DNA of 64,000 nt from Salegentibacter echinorum (lineage in GTDB: Bacteria > Bacteroidota > Bacteroidia > Flavobacteriales > Flavobacteriaceae). This document shows, in pieces, positions 24,764 through 33,845 of the stretch. How positions within the stretch are numbered: the first letter of the stretch is position 1; the number at the start of each line of letters is the position of its first letter. A model generated the notes under the pieces. The model was given only the letters and a program-made list of their open reading frames with translations. It was not told the origin of the DNA and did no database searches. The stretch covers positions 85,654-149,653 of the forward strand of contig NZ_FQVT01000007.1 of the NCBI RefSeq assembly GCF_900129445.1, written 5' to 3'. The position numbers were made by a program, and so were the translations under genes.

Positions 24764-26025
24764 GTTTGAATTATAAAATATCACCCCTTAATGAAGTCTG
24801 TTCAGAAATTATAGACTGTGTTAACAAGACAGCTCCTGTGGTAGATTATGAAACGCCATACAAAATGATAAGAACAACAAATGTGAAAAAAGGATATATT
24901 GATGTTGATACAGTTCGATATGTAACCAAAAAGACATTTGAAAAATGGACGAGACGAGCTAAACCTAAAAGGAATGATATTGTTCTTACTAGAGAAGCTC
25001 CATTAGGCGAAATAGGTTTATTAAGAAGTGACGATAATATTTTTCTTGGTCAAAGATTGATACAGTATAGAGCTAATAAAAAGGTTATAGATCAACATTA
25101 TTTATATTATGCTTTTCAGGATTCATTTATGCAAGGTCAAATAAAATCTTATGGTTCAGGAGCAACTGTAGAACATTTGAGAATTGGTGATTGTGAAACA
25201 ATAAAAGTCAAATACCCAAGCCTTCCCACCCAAAAGAAAATTGCCTCCATACTTTCTGCCTATGACGATTTGATAGAAAATAACAACCAACGCATTCAGC
25301 TGTTGGAAGAAATGGCAGAAGAAATTTACAAAGAGTGGTTTGTGCGTTTGCGTTTCCCGGGTTATCAAGACAGTAAATTCTTTAATAAAAATGGGGAGGA
25401 AGTGCCACACGGTACAGTTGGTGCTTTGCCAGAGGGATGGAAAGAAGGCACCGTTGGAGATTTAATTGAAATAAAGAAAGGGAAAAATATTACTAAAACA
25501 ACGATTAAGGAAGGAACTGTTCCAGTAGTAGCGGGTGGATTACAACCTGCATATTATCATAATACCTCAAACACTAAATCACCAACTATAACAGTAAGTG
25601 CTTCCGGAGCAAATGCTGGTTTTGTTAACTTTTATTATGAAGATATTTGGGCTTCTGACTGCTCATTCATAGACACAGAAATGACCGATTGGCTATACTT
25701 CTTTTATTCAACCTTAAAAACTAGACAGAAAGAAGTTTATCATTTACAAAAAGGATCTGCACAACCACATGTCTATCCTAGCGATATTATGAGTCTAAAT
25801 TTAAAATATCCAAAAGACAATCTGATAAATAAGTTTGAGGAAATGATTAAGCCATTTTATGAAGAAATCAGTGTTCTAAAGAACAAAAACCAAGTCCTCC
25901 AGGAAACCAGGGATCTGTTATTGCCACGTTTAATCAGTGGAAAGTTGAATGTAGATGATCTTGATGTAGAAAATAATTCGATAACGGCTATGGCTGCGGA
26001 GCCGGAAGAAGCCTATAAAAGCTAA
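24760..26025 (+). CDS. hsdS: Type I restriction specificity subunit
   Basis: 421 aa with two target-recognition domains (about 5-150 and 225-375). They are separated by the conserved helical spacer (PTQKKIASILSAYDDLIENN, then EEMAEEIYKEWFVRLRFPG), and a second helical repeat (QVLQETRDLLLPRLISGKLN) closes the protein. HsdS reads the two halves of a bipartite DNA target and directs HsdM and HsdR. ATG 24760 overlaps the hsdM stop (ATGA). Both recognition domains appear intact. No inverted partial hsdS copies that would suggest phase variation are visible nearby. Confidence 0.95.
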   Translation: MSLNYKISPLNEVCSEIIDCVNKTAPVVDYETPYKMIRTTNVKKGYIDVDTVRYVTKKTFEKWTRRAKPKRNDIVLTREAPLGEIGLLRSDDNIFLGQRLIQYRANKKVIDQHYLYYAFQDSFMQGQIKSYGSGATVEHLRIGDCETIKVKYPSLPTQKKIASILSAYDDLIENNNQRIQLLEEMAEEIYKEWFVRLRFPGYQDSKFFNKNGEEVPHGTVGALPEGWKEGTVGDLIEIKKGKNITKTTIKEGTVPVVAGGLQPAYYHNTSNTKSPTITVSASGANAGFVNFYYEDIWASDCSFIDTEMTDWLYFFYSTLKTRQKEVYHLQKGSAQPHVYPSDIMSLNLKYPKDNLINKFEEMIKPFYEEISVLKNKNQVLQETRDLLLPRLISGKLNVDDLDVENNSITAMAAEPEEAYKS

Positions 26026-26037
26026 AGAATAAAGGGA

Positions 26038-27087
26038 ATGAGTATAGAAAAGCAATTATCGCCAGAAAAATGGTTTGCCAATATTCAGCATAAAATTGAG
26101 CTTGCGCAACATAATACTGCCCTAAAAGTAAATCAGGATTTATTACAGCTCTATTATGAGATTGGACGTTCTATTATAGAGGTGCAGGAGCAATTAGGAT
26201 GGGGAAGCCAAATTATAGATCAATTGGCCGCCCACATCAAAGAGAATTTTCCAGAATCGACAGGGTTTTCCGTACGAAACCTTAAATATATGCGTGCTTT
26301 TGCGGCAGCTTATCCAGAATTTCCAATTGTGCAAGTGCCGCTTGCACAAAACAACAAAGAATTAGTGCAAGTATCGCTTGCACAAATACCCTGGTACCAT
26401 CATATCAGTTTATTAACCAAAGTGAAAGACCTGGCAGAAAGGGTGTTTTACTTGCTGGAAACGGCTAAAAACGGCTGGAGCAGGGATACTATGTTGTTGC
26501 AAATAAAATCAGATCTATATAAGCGCCAGGGGAGTGCAATCACTAATTTTAAAGATACCTTGCCACCCTCCCAATCAGACTTAGCCCAACAAACCATTAA
26601 AGATCCTTATGTTTTTGACTTTATGAGCTTAACACAGCCATTTAAAGAAAAAGACCTGGAGGTTCAATTAATCAACCACGTTTCTAAATTTTTATTAGAA
26701 CTCGGTAAGGGCTTTGCCTTTATTGGAAAACAATATCAGCTAAAAATGGCTGAGCAAGATTATTATTTAGATTTACTCTTCTACCACGTTAGCTTGAAAT
26801 GTTATGTGGTCATAGAATTAAAAAACACCAGGTTTATTCCGGAATATGCCGGGAAACTAAATTTTTATTTATCGGCTGTGGATGATAAGCTAAAAACAGA
26901 ATATGAGCAGCCTTCAATTGGTATTTTATTATGTAGGGATAAAAATAATTTAGAAGTTGAATTTGCTTTAAGAGGTATGAGCCAGCCTATGGGCGTAAGT
27001 GAATTTACCCTAACCGAAATTTTGCCAGAGGAATTAAAAAGTAGCTTGCCCACGGTTGAAGAAATTGAAAACGAACTCGAAAAATAA
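26038..27087 (+). CDS. DUF1016 (YhcG-type) PD-(D/E)xK nuclease domain protein
   Basis: 349 aa. The N-terminal DUF1016 domain is clear (VNQDLLQLYYEIGRSIIEVQ; WGSQIIDQLA; GFSVRNLKYMRAF). The C-terminal half has a PD-(D/E)xK nuclease-like core with EQDYYLDLLFYH and CYVVIELKNTRFIPEYAGK. A short internal duplication is visible (QVPLAQNNKELVQVSLAQIP). Such proteins are often encoded inside type I restriction operons and are thought to join defence, but a role in restriction is not established. It lies 12 bp after hsdS and 3 bp before hsdR, so it is certainly cotranscribed. Confidence 0.9.
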   Translation: MSIEKQLSPEKWFANIQHKIELAQHNTALKVNQDLLQLYYEIGRSIIEVQEQLGWGSQIIDQLAAHIKENFPESTGFSVRNLKYMRAFAAAYPEFPIVQVPLAQNNKELVQVSLAQIPWYHHISLLTKVKDLAERVFYLLETAKNGWSRDTMLLQIKSDLYKRQGSAITNFKDTLPPSQSDLAQQTIKDPYVFDFMSLTQPFKEKDLEVQLINHVSKFLLELGKGFAFIGKQYQLKMAEQDYYLDLLFYHVSLKCYVVIELKNTRFIPEYAGKLNFYLSAVDDKLKTEYEQPSIGILLCRDKNNLEVEFALRGMSQPMGVSEFTLTEILPEELKSSLPTVEEIENELEK

Positions 27088-27090
27088 CGC

Positions 27091-30000
27091 ATGGCATTTT
27101 TAAACGAATCACATATAGAGGATGCAGATGTTCAATTCTTTTTAGAAGAGCTGCAATACAATCAACATATCAATGCCTGGGAGAAGCAGTTAGTGGGTAG
27201 GGACAGTCTAAAAGACGTCGTGCTAAAGGATCGGTTGCAAGCCAAACTTAACCTGTTGAATCCGCAATTACCTGTTGAATGCATCGATACTGCAATGCGC
27301 GAGCTGTGCAAAAGTAGAGCTTCCCTTAATCCTGTAATGGCCAATAAGGAGGTGTATGAGCTCATTAGAAACGGTATTCCCGTCACCTATAATAATGAGA
27401 ACGGTAGGGAGGAAAATGATTATGTAAAGGTGATTGATTTTGAGCAGCCACAACAGAATGATTTTGTGGTGGTGTCTCAGTTAAGTATCGAGTACCTTCA
27501 AACGGAGAATATTACACGAAGACCAGATTTATTGCTCTATGTGAATGGCTTGCCTTTGGTAATGATTGAGCTGAAAAATGCTACTGAAAAAGTGAAATCG
27601 GGCTTTGATGTTAACCTAAGACGTTACAAACGGGATATCCCACAATTGTTTTGGTATAATTGCTTTGTGGGTATTTCCAATGGTATTCAAACCAGGGTAG
27701 GATCTTTTAACGCTCCCTGGGAACATTTTTTCTCCTGGGTGAAATTAAAAGATTCAGCAGTATCACACGAACAACCAAACCGGGAAGAGGTAGAAGCAGA
27801 AAGCAAAACTACAGGAAATCATTTAAGCCTTAAGCTTTTTGGAAGAGGTTTGTGTCAAAAAGTGAGTTTGCTGGATTACTTTGAGAATTTCGTCTTGTAT
27901 CATAGAAACAAGGTAAAGATTATCGCTAAAAACCATCAGTTTTTAGGAGTCAATAATGCGGTAAAATCGCTAAACCAAAGGGCGGGTAAAAAAGGAAAGC
28001 TGGGCGTTTTTTGGCATACGCAAGGTTCAGGGAAATCCTATTCCATGATATTTTATTCGCGTAAAATTCAGCGGAAAGTAGAAGGCAACTGGTCTTTCTT
28101 AATTGTAACCGATCGTAAAGATTTGGATGATCAGATCTACCGAAATTTTAAGGAAACGGAAACTATTGCTGAAACTAAGGATCAGAAAGAAAATTACTAC
28201 CGCCCAACTTCAAGAAAAGTGTTGCAAGATTATTTGCAATCTAACCGGACTTATCTGTTTAGCCTCATTCATAAGTTCGGGATTGAAAAAGGGAAAACCT
28301 ATCCGGAACTCACAAATAGGGATAATTGGATTGTGATGGTAGATGAAGCGCACCGTACCCAATACAAAGGATTTGGTGAAAATATGCGAATAGCTATTCC
28401 AAAAGCGCAGTACATCGCCTTTACGGGAACGCCATTATTAAGAAGTGAAAAAACGAAAGACTGGTTTGGGCCTTATATTTCTGAATACAATTTTGCTCAA
28501 AGTATAGAAGATGGCGCAACAGTGCCCTTGTATTACAAAAAGAGTGTTCCTAGAGTAGAACAAGTCAATGAAGATTTGGTGGGAAATGCCGCTGAAATCC
28601 TCGAAGATGAAAACTTAACAGAGGAACAAAAGAAGAAACTGGATCGAGAATATTCCACTTTACTACAGGTGGTAAGACGAGAAGATCGTTTACAGGAAAT
28701 TGCGAAGCATATTGTTCAGCATTACCCTTATCGACTTGATGTTGAGAATGCAGAAAAAGAACGAAAACCGATGAAAGCCATGGTGGTTTGTATCGATAAG
28801 TTTACAGCCGTTCGCATGTATGAGTTTGTGCAGGAAGCACAGAAAAAAGAAATAAGGGAACTGCGTAAAAAGATTGTAAAAGAAAAAGATCCTGAAATAA
28901 AAGAGCGTTACAAGCGAGCAATCGTTTTTATGGAAGAGACCAGAATGGCTGCCGTAATAAGTGGGGAAGGGACAGAGAAAGAAGAAAAGGAGAAGTTTGA
29001 GAAAGAAGGATTAAACATTAGTCCGCATAGGAAGTTGATGGACTATCCAGATGAAGATGGCCGGAATATTGAAGATTATTTTAAAGACCCCAATAGCAAT
29101 TATAGAATGGTATTCGTTACCGCCATGTGGTTAACAGGCTTTGATGCGCCTTCGGTTTCTACTTTGTACTTAGATAAACCGATGCAAAACCATACGTTGA
29201 TGCAGGCCATTGCCAGGGCGAATCGGGTTATTGAAGGTAAGAAAAATGGTTTGATAATCGATTATTTTGGCGTATTCCGAAACTTGCAAAAAGCTTTAGC
29301 AGCTTATGCAGAAGGCACAAAAGGGAAAGCTTCTGAAGACGATGATGCCGATGAATTCCCTGTAAAGGAATTTGATGAATTGATGGCATTATTAGAGGAA
29401 GGAATTGCTGAAGCAAAAGCCTATTGCAAAGCATTGGGTGCCGATATTGATGCCATTATTAATTTGGGTGAAAAGGGATTTGCTGAGGTTGAACTCTTTC
29501 AGGAATACGCAGATATTATCTTGGAAAATGATGAATATAAAAAACATTTAGGCTTGTTTGTGAATACCATTGTTAGTTTATACGATTCGGCAAAACCAGA
29601 AATATACAGCCATCCAAAAATTAAAAAGGAACGCGATGTTTTTGAGTATCTTAAAAAGGTTGTGGATAGACAGGTAGATCAAGATGAAGCCATTGAAAGA
29701 GCTAAAAAACGCCTGGACGGTTTACTTGATTCTAGTGTACTCGGAAAAGGGGATTTAGCAAAAGATGTTTTGAAAGAGTACAGTATTCGAAATTCCAAAC
29801 AAATAGATTTGAGCAAGTTGAATTTTGCGCAATTGCGAGCAGAGTTTCCTGAAAAGAAACATCAGAACATTCAATTTGCAGATCTAAGGGAATTGATGGA
29901 AGTAAAGCTGAAGAAAATGTTGGCTCAAAATAAGACCAGAGGTTCTTTTCTAGCCCGTTTTGAGAGTGTGATAGAAGAATATAACTCTGGAAGTTTGTCT

Positions 30001-30387
30001 ATTGAAGAAGCTTATGAAAAATTGCTGAAACAGGCAGAAGATCTTTCTGAAGAACAGGAACGAGCAGCCAAAAATGATATGACCGAAGAAGAGTTGGAGC
30101 TATATGATTTGCTTCGGAAAGATAAATTAACAAAGGAGGAAGAAAAGAAAGTGAAGCTTGCAGCTTCCACGTTATATCAAATTCTTTTTGATGCAAAGAA
30201 CAAGATTCTGATCCAGGAATGGCATAAAGAAAAAGCAACGCAAGAAATTGTAAAGCGGGAAATCCAAAAGATATTGGACAAAGATCTCCCTGACTCCTAT
30301 AACCGTAACATATTTGCAGAAAAAACAGAATCGGTTTTCAGGCATTTTTATGAGTTGGCAGAGATGGGGAGAGGTTTTGCTGCTTGA
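27091..30387 (+). CDS. hsdR: Type I restriction endonuclease / translocase subunit
   Basis: 1098 aa. The nuclease core is at about 145-162 (RPDLLLYVNGLPLVMIELKN). The superfamily 2 motor follows with Walker A WHTQGSGKSYSM (~310), DEAH box VDEAHRTQYKG (~418), motif III FTGTPLL (~443) and a late QAIARANRV motif VI. The C-terminal 350 residues are helical and highly charged and probably bind HsdM/HsdS. The enzyme translocates unmodified DNA and cuts at a distance. It is the last gene of the operon and is followed by a perfect GTAC-centred palindrome acting as a likely terminator. Confidence 0.96.
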   Translation: MAFLNESHIEDADVQFFLEELQYNQHINAWEKQLVGRDSLKDVVLKDRLQAKLNLLNPQLPVECIDTAMRELCKSRASLNPVMANKEVYELIRNGIPVTYNNENGREENDYVKVIDFEQPQQNDFVVVSQLSIEYLQTENITRRPDLLLYVNGLPLVMIELKNATEKVKSGFDVNLRRYKRDIPQLFWYNCFVGISNGIQTRVGSFNAPWEHFFSWVKLKDSAVSHEQPNREEVEAESKTTGNHLSLKLFGRGLCQKVSLLDYFENFVLYHRNKVKIIAKNHQFLGVNNAVKSLNQRAGKKGKLGVFWHTQGSGKSYSMIFYSRKIQRKVEGNWSFLIVTDRKDLDDQIYRNFKETETIAETKDQKENYYRPTSRKVLQDYLQSNRTYLFSLIHKFGIEKGKTYPELTNRDNWIVMVDEAHRTQYKGFGENMRIAIPKAQYIAFTGTPLLRSEKTKDWFGPYISEYNFAQSIEDGATVPLYYKKSVPRVEQVNEDLVGNAAEILEDENLTEEQKKKLDREYSTLLQVVRREDRLQEIAKHIVQHYPYRLDVENAEKERKPMKAMVVCIDKFTAVRMYEFVQEAQKKEIRELRKKIVKEKDPEIKERYKRAIVFMEETRMAAVISGEGTEKEEKEKFEKEGLNISPHRKLMDYPDEDGRNIEDYFKDPNSNYRMVFVTAMWLTGFDAPSVSTLYLDKPMQNHTLMQAIARANRVIEGKKNGLIIDYFGVFRNLQKALAAYAEGTKGKASEDDDADEFPVKEFDELMALLEEGIAEAKAYCKALGADIDAIINLGEKGFAEVELFQEYADIILENDEYKKHLGLFVNTIVSLYDSAKPEIYSHPKIKKERDVFEYLKKVVDRQVDQDEAIERAKKRLDGLLDSSVLGKGDLAKDVLKEYSIRNSKQIDLSKLNFAQLRAEFPEKKHQNIQFADLRELMEVKLKKMLAQNKTRGSFLARFESVIEEYNSGSLSIEEAYEKLLKQAEDLSEEQERAAKNDMTEEELELYDLLRKDKLTKEEEKKVKLAASTLYQILFDAKNKILIQEWHKEKATQEIVKREIQKILDKDLPDSYNRNIFAEKTESVFRHFYELAEMGRGFAA

Positions 30388-30666
30388 TAAGAAGATTTTA
30401 AGGATTCATCTACATAATTCAAGTTATTGTTGAGAGTTGCTGATTGCTGCAAACTGATATGGTGTTCATTTCTATGCCCTGTTCAGTGACAATGAACAGC
30501 TGGAAAAAATGAACATATTTATAAACTAAGCAATGGGGGTGTTAGCTCAACTCTGTCTGCCTTTCCTTCCGGGGGTACCCCCGGAAGGAAAATTTTTATC
30601 CGGTTGTTTTATTGGTTGCTATATCCAACTCCAGTCGGCCTTCAAATTTAATGGCTAATTGTTGAA
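30388..30666. other. Spacer between hsdR and the IS3-family element
   Basis: About 280 bp. It contains the palindromic terminator described separately. On the minus strand a 22-codon open end (QQLAIKFEGRLELDIATNKT, then a stop) runs out of the IS boundary and could be the tail of a gene cut by the IS3 insertion, but it is too short to identify. Confidence 0.4.
30562..30591 (+). terminator. 30-bp perfect palindrome after hsdR (terminator-like)
   Basis: Two 15-base arms (30562-30576, 30577-30591) pair perfectly about a central GTAC, with GGGGGTACCCCC in the middle, followed by ATTTTTATC. It lies 175 bp after hsdR. A stem this stable with a T run should terminate transcription. Confidence 0.7.
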
Positions 30667-30678
30667 TGTAAGCTTCCC

Positions 30679-31498
30679 CTAATTAGAACTGTTTAATTGG
30701 CCAAAAATATCATTTTTCATTCTCCTGGCGGTACCGCCAGGAGAATGAATTTTAGCGAATGCTACCGGTGCCATTTTTCCCAGTGCATTGTGGGGTCTTA
30801 CGTTATTGTAATCTTCCATCCAGGTCTCGGTTTGTTCCCTTACTTGATTGAGATCTTCAAAGAGGTATTTATTGAGAACGCCTCTTCGATAGGTTCCATT
30901 GAATCGTTCAATAAAAGCATTCTGTGTAGGTTTCCCTGGTTGGATGTACTGGAAGTCGATTTCATGCATCTGGCTCCATTCTGAAGCTATTTTAGCAATA
31001 AATTCAGGGCCATTATCCATTCTTATCTTTTGGGGTTTTCCTCTGCGATTAATCAAATGGTTTAATACCCAGACGACACGTTTGCTGGGCAGTGAAAAAT
31101 CAATTTCTATATGCAATGCTTCCCGGTTGTAATCATCGATTACCGTTAAGCCACGGAAGCGCCTTTTATTTTCTAAAACATCGGTCACAAAATCAATACT
31201 CCAACTAAGATTAGGTGCCATAGGAGCCTCCAGAGGTTCTTTAACCCTGGCAGGTAAACGCTTTTTTACCTTTCTTCTCAAACTTAAGCCTAGCTTTTTA
31301 TAGACCCTGTACACCCGTTTGTGGTTCCAGGGCTTACCTTCATTCCTTAATCGATCGTAAGTCATCCAGAAGCCTTCCTCGCTATGTTCTTTAGCTTTTT
31401 GTTGTAAAGCCTTCTCTATAGCAGTATCGTCCTTTGGGATTGGCTTGTAATAAAAAACGCTTTTGCTCATATTTAAAACCCGGCACGCCCTGCTGATA
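30679..31498 (-). pseudogene. IS3-family transposase OrfB, 3' part (disrupted)
   Basis: Coding starts outside this segment. The 5' part lies on the far side of the inserted element (33168 to about 33290), ending ...AKELVHYG; this part resumes ISRACRVLNMSKSVFYYKP. The rve-type DDE core is complete here: LSWSIDFVTDVL, IRMDNGPEFIAKI and AFIERFNGTYRRGVLNK. The last codons contain a 34-bp perfect palindrome (HSPGGTARRM). In the uninterrupted IS, OrfAB would be made by -1 frameshifting. The insertion makes this copy inactive, although an ORF starting inside the inserted element still reads through it. Confidence 0.85.
30716..30749. repeat. 34-bp perfect palindrome inside the orfB 3' end
   Basis: Two 17-base arms pair perfectly about GTAC, with the core CCTGGCGGTACCGCCAGG. 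It has the same design as the palindrome at 30562-30591 but a different arm sequence. It is translated as part of the OrfB C-terminus and could also act as a terminator. Confidence 0.8.
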
Positions 31499-33167
31499 CC
31501 GTCAGACTGTCTCAAAACCATGCCATCATTGCAGCCTTTTTCTGAGGATATATTTTTAAGTTGCTTTATCTTTAGGAATGGAATATCAACAAGGAGAAGA
31601 CCGGGAGCAGCTAACTTTGTACAGCACATGTATGGACGATATGGTCCCCGATGATAATAGCGTTCGTTTTATCGATCAGTTTGTGGAACAGTTAGACCTG
31701 CAAGAATTAGGCTTTACCAGCTTAGCAGCTCAGGGACGCCCGCCTTACTGTCCGGGCGATTTACTTAAGCTCTATATCTACGGATATATGAACCGGATGC
31801 GTTCTTCACGTCATCTGGAAAAAGAATGTCACCGCAACCTGGAAGTTATTTGGCTTTTGAAAAACCTAAAGCCAGACCATAATACCATTGCCCTCTTTAG
31901 AAAAAACAACCCAAGGGCAATCGCGCGTGTGTTTAGGGAGAGCGTTAACATTGTTAAAAATTTCAACCTTATAGGAGGTGAACTTATCGCCGGGGATTCT
32001 ACAAAATTACGGGTCCAGAACAGTAAAAAAACAACTACAATAAGAAGAAAGTGCAACGTCACTTGGATTATATAGACCAAAAGCTTGCCGCCCATAATAA
32101 AGCACTGGCCGAGGCTGACAACGATAACAATGCTGAAATAGAAAATGAGATCGCCCACCGTAAGGTACAACGCGCTAAGTACGAACAGATTCAAAAAGAA
32201 TTGGAAGAAAATACCAGTACAGAAAACCCACAACTATCTACATCAGATCCAGACAGCAGGCACCAAATCGTTCGGGGCATGATCACCGAGGTCTGTTATA
32301 CCGCACAAACCACCGTAGATTCCAAATATAAATTATTAATAGATTATAAGCTTAGCAACCAGAACGACAAGAAAGCAATGGGGATGATGCTTAGAAGGAC
32401 AAAATCTATTTTAAGAACCAATTCGTTCATCGCCCTTTATGATAAAGGATATCATACGGGCAGTGAATTTCATATAGCAGACCAATTAGGAATAAACACC
32501 CTGGTTGCCATTCCCGCAATAGGACGAAAAAGCCAGGCTGCAAATCCTGATTATAATGCTGAACATTTTATATATATTTCTAATGATGATACCTACACCT
32601 GTCCACAAGGAGAACATTTAACCTCCAATGGCACGCGTTACAAAGGGCGCAACTACACCTTTAAACAATATAAAACCAGAGCTTGCAAAGAATGCCCGGT
32701 ACAAAACCAATGCACCAGGGCCAAAGCAAACGGGAAAGTAATACAGCGAAGCCAGTTCACACAAAATATTCAAAACAATGCGCAACGGGTTTATAAGAAC
32801 GAAAGTCTTTATAAAAAACGACAAGCTTTGGTAGAACATCCTTATGGTACATTAAAAAGGCAATGGGGATTTGACCATATTATGACCAAAAAAGGAATAA
32901 AGGCAGCCAGTGCAGATTTTGGGCTAATGACGCTGGCTTATAATTTAAAGAGGATCTTTAAGCTGATCAAAACAATAAAGCTAGACCCTATTTGTCTTAA
33001 GCACCATCTTTTCAGCTTAAATACCCTAGTATTCTTCGTTTTAGGCTATAAAAACCGGACTTATACCAACTTTCATAAAAACACCGCTTATTCCTGTGTT
33101 TTTGTCTAACTCAATAAAAAGGTTAATTTTAGCAGTATCAATAGGTAGTTTTGAGACAGACTGCCGT
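31499..33167 (+). mobile_element. IS1182-family element (31503-33163) with CCGT target duplication
   Basis: The left end at 31503 begins CAGACTGTCTCAAAAC. The right end at 33163, reverse-complemented, begins CAGTCTGTCTCAAAAC, so 15 of 16 terminal bases match. CCGT flanks both ends (31499-31502 and 33164-33167). Removing the 1661-bp element plus one CCGT restores an uninterrupted IS3 orfB frame (VHYG-ISRACRV), which proves the boundaries. Confidence 0.93.
31578..33109 (+). CDS. IS1182-family transposase, split by a -1 frame change at an A7 run
   Basis: The first frame (31578 to 32075) carries the N-terminal DUF772-type region (NSVRFIDQFVEQLDLQELGF; LLKLYIYGYMNRMRSSRHLE; ELIAGDSTKLRVQNSKK). 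The second frame continues from the A7 run at 32025-32031: coiled linker, VDSKYKLLIDYKLSNQN, LYDKGYHTGSEF, the CPQGEHLTS / ACKECPVQNQC zinc-like region, and HPYGTLKRQWGFDHI with the catalytic Glu region nearby. Joining the frames by one step back at A7 gives a full-length enzyme of about 510 aa. It is either programmed or transcriptional slippage, or a one-base deletion. I cannot tell which from one copy. Confidence 0.85.
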
Positions 33168-33209
33168 AATGAACAAGTTCTTTGGCTATGGCTCTTTTAC
33201 GGCAGGGCT

Positions 33210-33476
33210 TTAAAGCTTTTTTGCAATGATTTCTTTGGCCATTTGATGATCTAGGGATAGATTGGCATACATCTGCTTCAGTCTTCGATTTTCCTCTTCC
33301 AGATCTTTTAGGCGCTTCAGCTCTTTGCCGTTCATACCGCCATAGCGTTCCTGCCACTTGTAAAATGCCGCTGTACTAATGCCATATTCACGGCTGATCT
33401 CTGCGGCCGTTTTTCCGTTATCAAATTCCTTTAAAATCTTTGCGATTTGCTGTGGTGAATATCTACTCTTCTTCAT
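33210..33476 (-). CDS. IS3-family transposase OrfA (helix-turn-helix)
   Basis: 88 aa. HTH motif: RYSPQQIAKILKEFDNGKT then AAEISREYGISTAAFYKWQ. A leucine-zipper-like region follows (LKRLKDLEEENRRLKQMYAN). Near its end the minus strand reads GCA AAA AAG, the A-AAA-AAG slippery heptamer at 33222-33216. A -1 shift there enters the orfB frame (KKALKPCRKRAIAKELVHYG), as expected for IS3-family OrfAB. OrfA itself is intact, but its OrfB partner is interrupted. Confidence 0.9.
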   Translation of the reverse strand: MKKSRYSPQQIAKILKEFDNGKTAAEISREYGISTAAFYKWQERYGGMNGKELKRLKDLEEENRRLKQMYANLSLDHQMAKEIIAKKL

Positions 33477-33542
33477 AATTACTGTTTAAAGTTATAAAAT
33501 ATATTATACTTTTAAACAGTTCGTTTTTAAGGGAAGCTTACA

Positions 33543-33845
33543 AAATTAGGTAAAAGCATTTCGACTTTTGCCTGTCTTGAGCGAAGATTAAAGACTCAAC
33601 CTGACATCTAAATTGTTATTTGATTAGGCTGGACACAAATGGATAGACAAAAAGTCAAGAGAAATCAAAATGAATAATTGACAAAATATTTTCAGTTGAT
33701 AAATAAACTTCTATTTTAATTTTAACATTATTTTACGTTAATTTGAAGTAGTTTAGTAATATTAAAGATCAATAAAAAACCTCTAAAATCCGAAAAAGGT
33801 TTGTTTTATCTAAGGGCTGATAAGTTTTTCATCGTAATAAAACCT
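33543..33845. other. Intergenic region upstream of the ECF sigma gene
   Basis: About 300 bp between the IS3 right end and the sigma factor gene. It is AT-rich with no supported gene. A REP-like scrap (TTGCCTGTCTTGAGCGAAG near 33568) is the only notable sequence. Confidence 0.45.

Larger units (their letters stand above)
30667..33542 (-). mobile_element. IS3-family insertion sequence interrupted by an IS1182-family element
   Basis: Left end at 30667 begins TGTAAGCTTCCCCTAA. The right end at 33542, reverse-complemented, begins TGTAAGCTTCCCTTAA, and both continue to CTGTTTA. Subtracting the inserted element and one target copy leaves about 1.21 kb, a normal IS3-family length. orfA is at the right, orfB at the left. 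Flanks (GAA and AAA) do not give a clear target duplication. Confidence 0.88.

Noticed and set aside
24760..26025. Phase-variable hsdS by recombination with silent copies
   Set aside because: No second hsdS, partial copy, inverted repeats or nearby invertase gene is present in the window.
32618..32839. Minus-strand frame inside the IS1182 transposase
   Set aside because: Antisense shadow of conserved transposase coding sequence.
30667..33542. Target-site duplication for the IS3-family element
   Set aside because: The flanking bases (GAA on the left, AAA on the right) do not match well enough to claim one.
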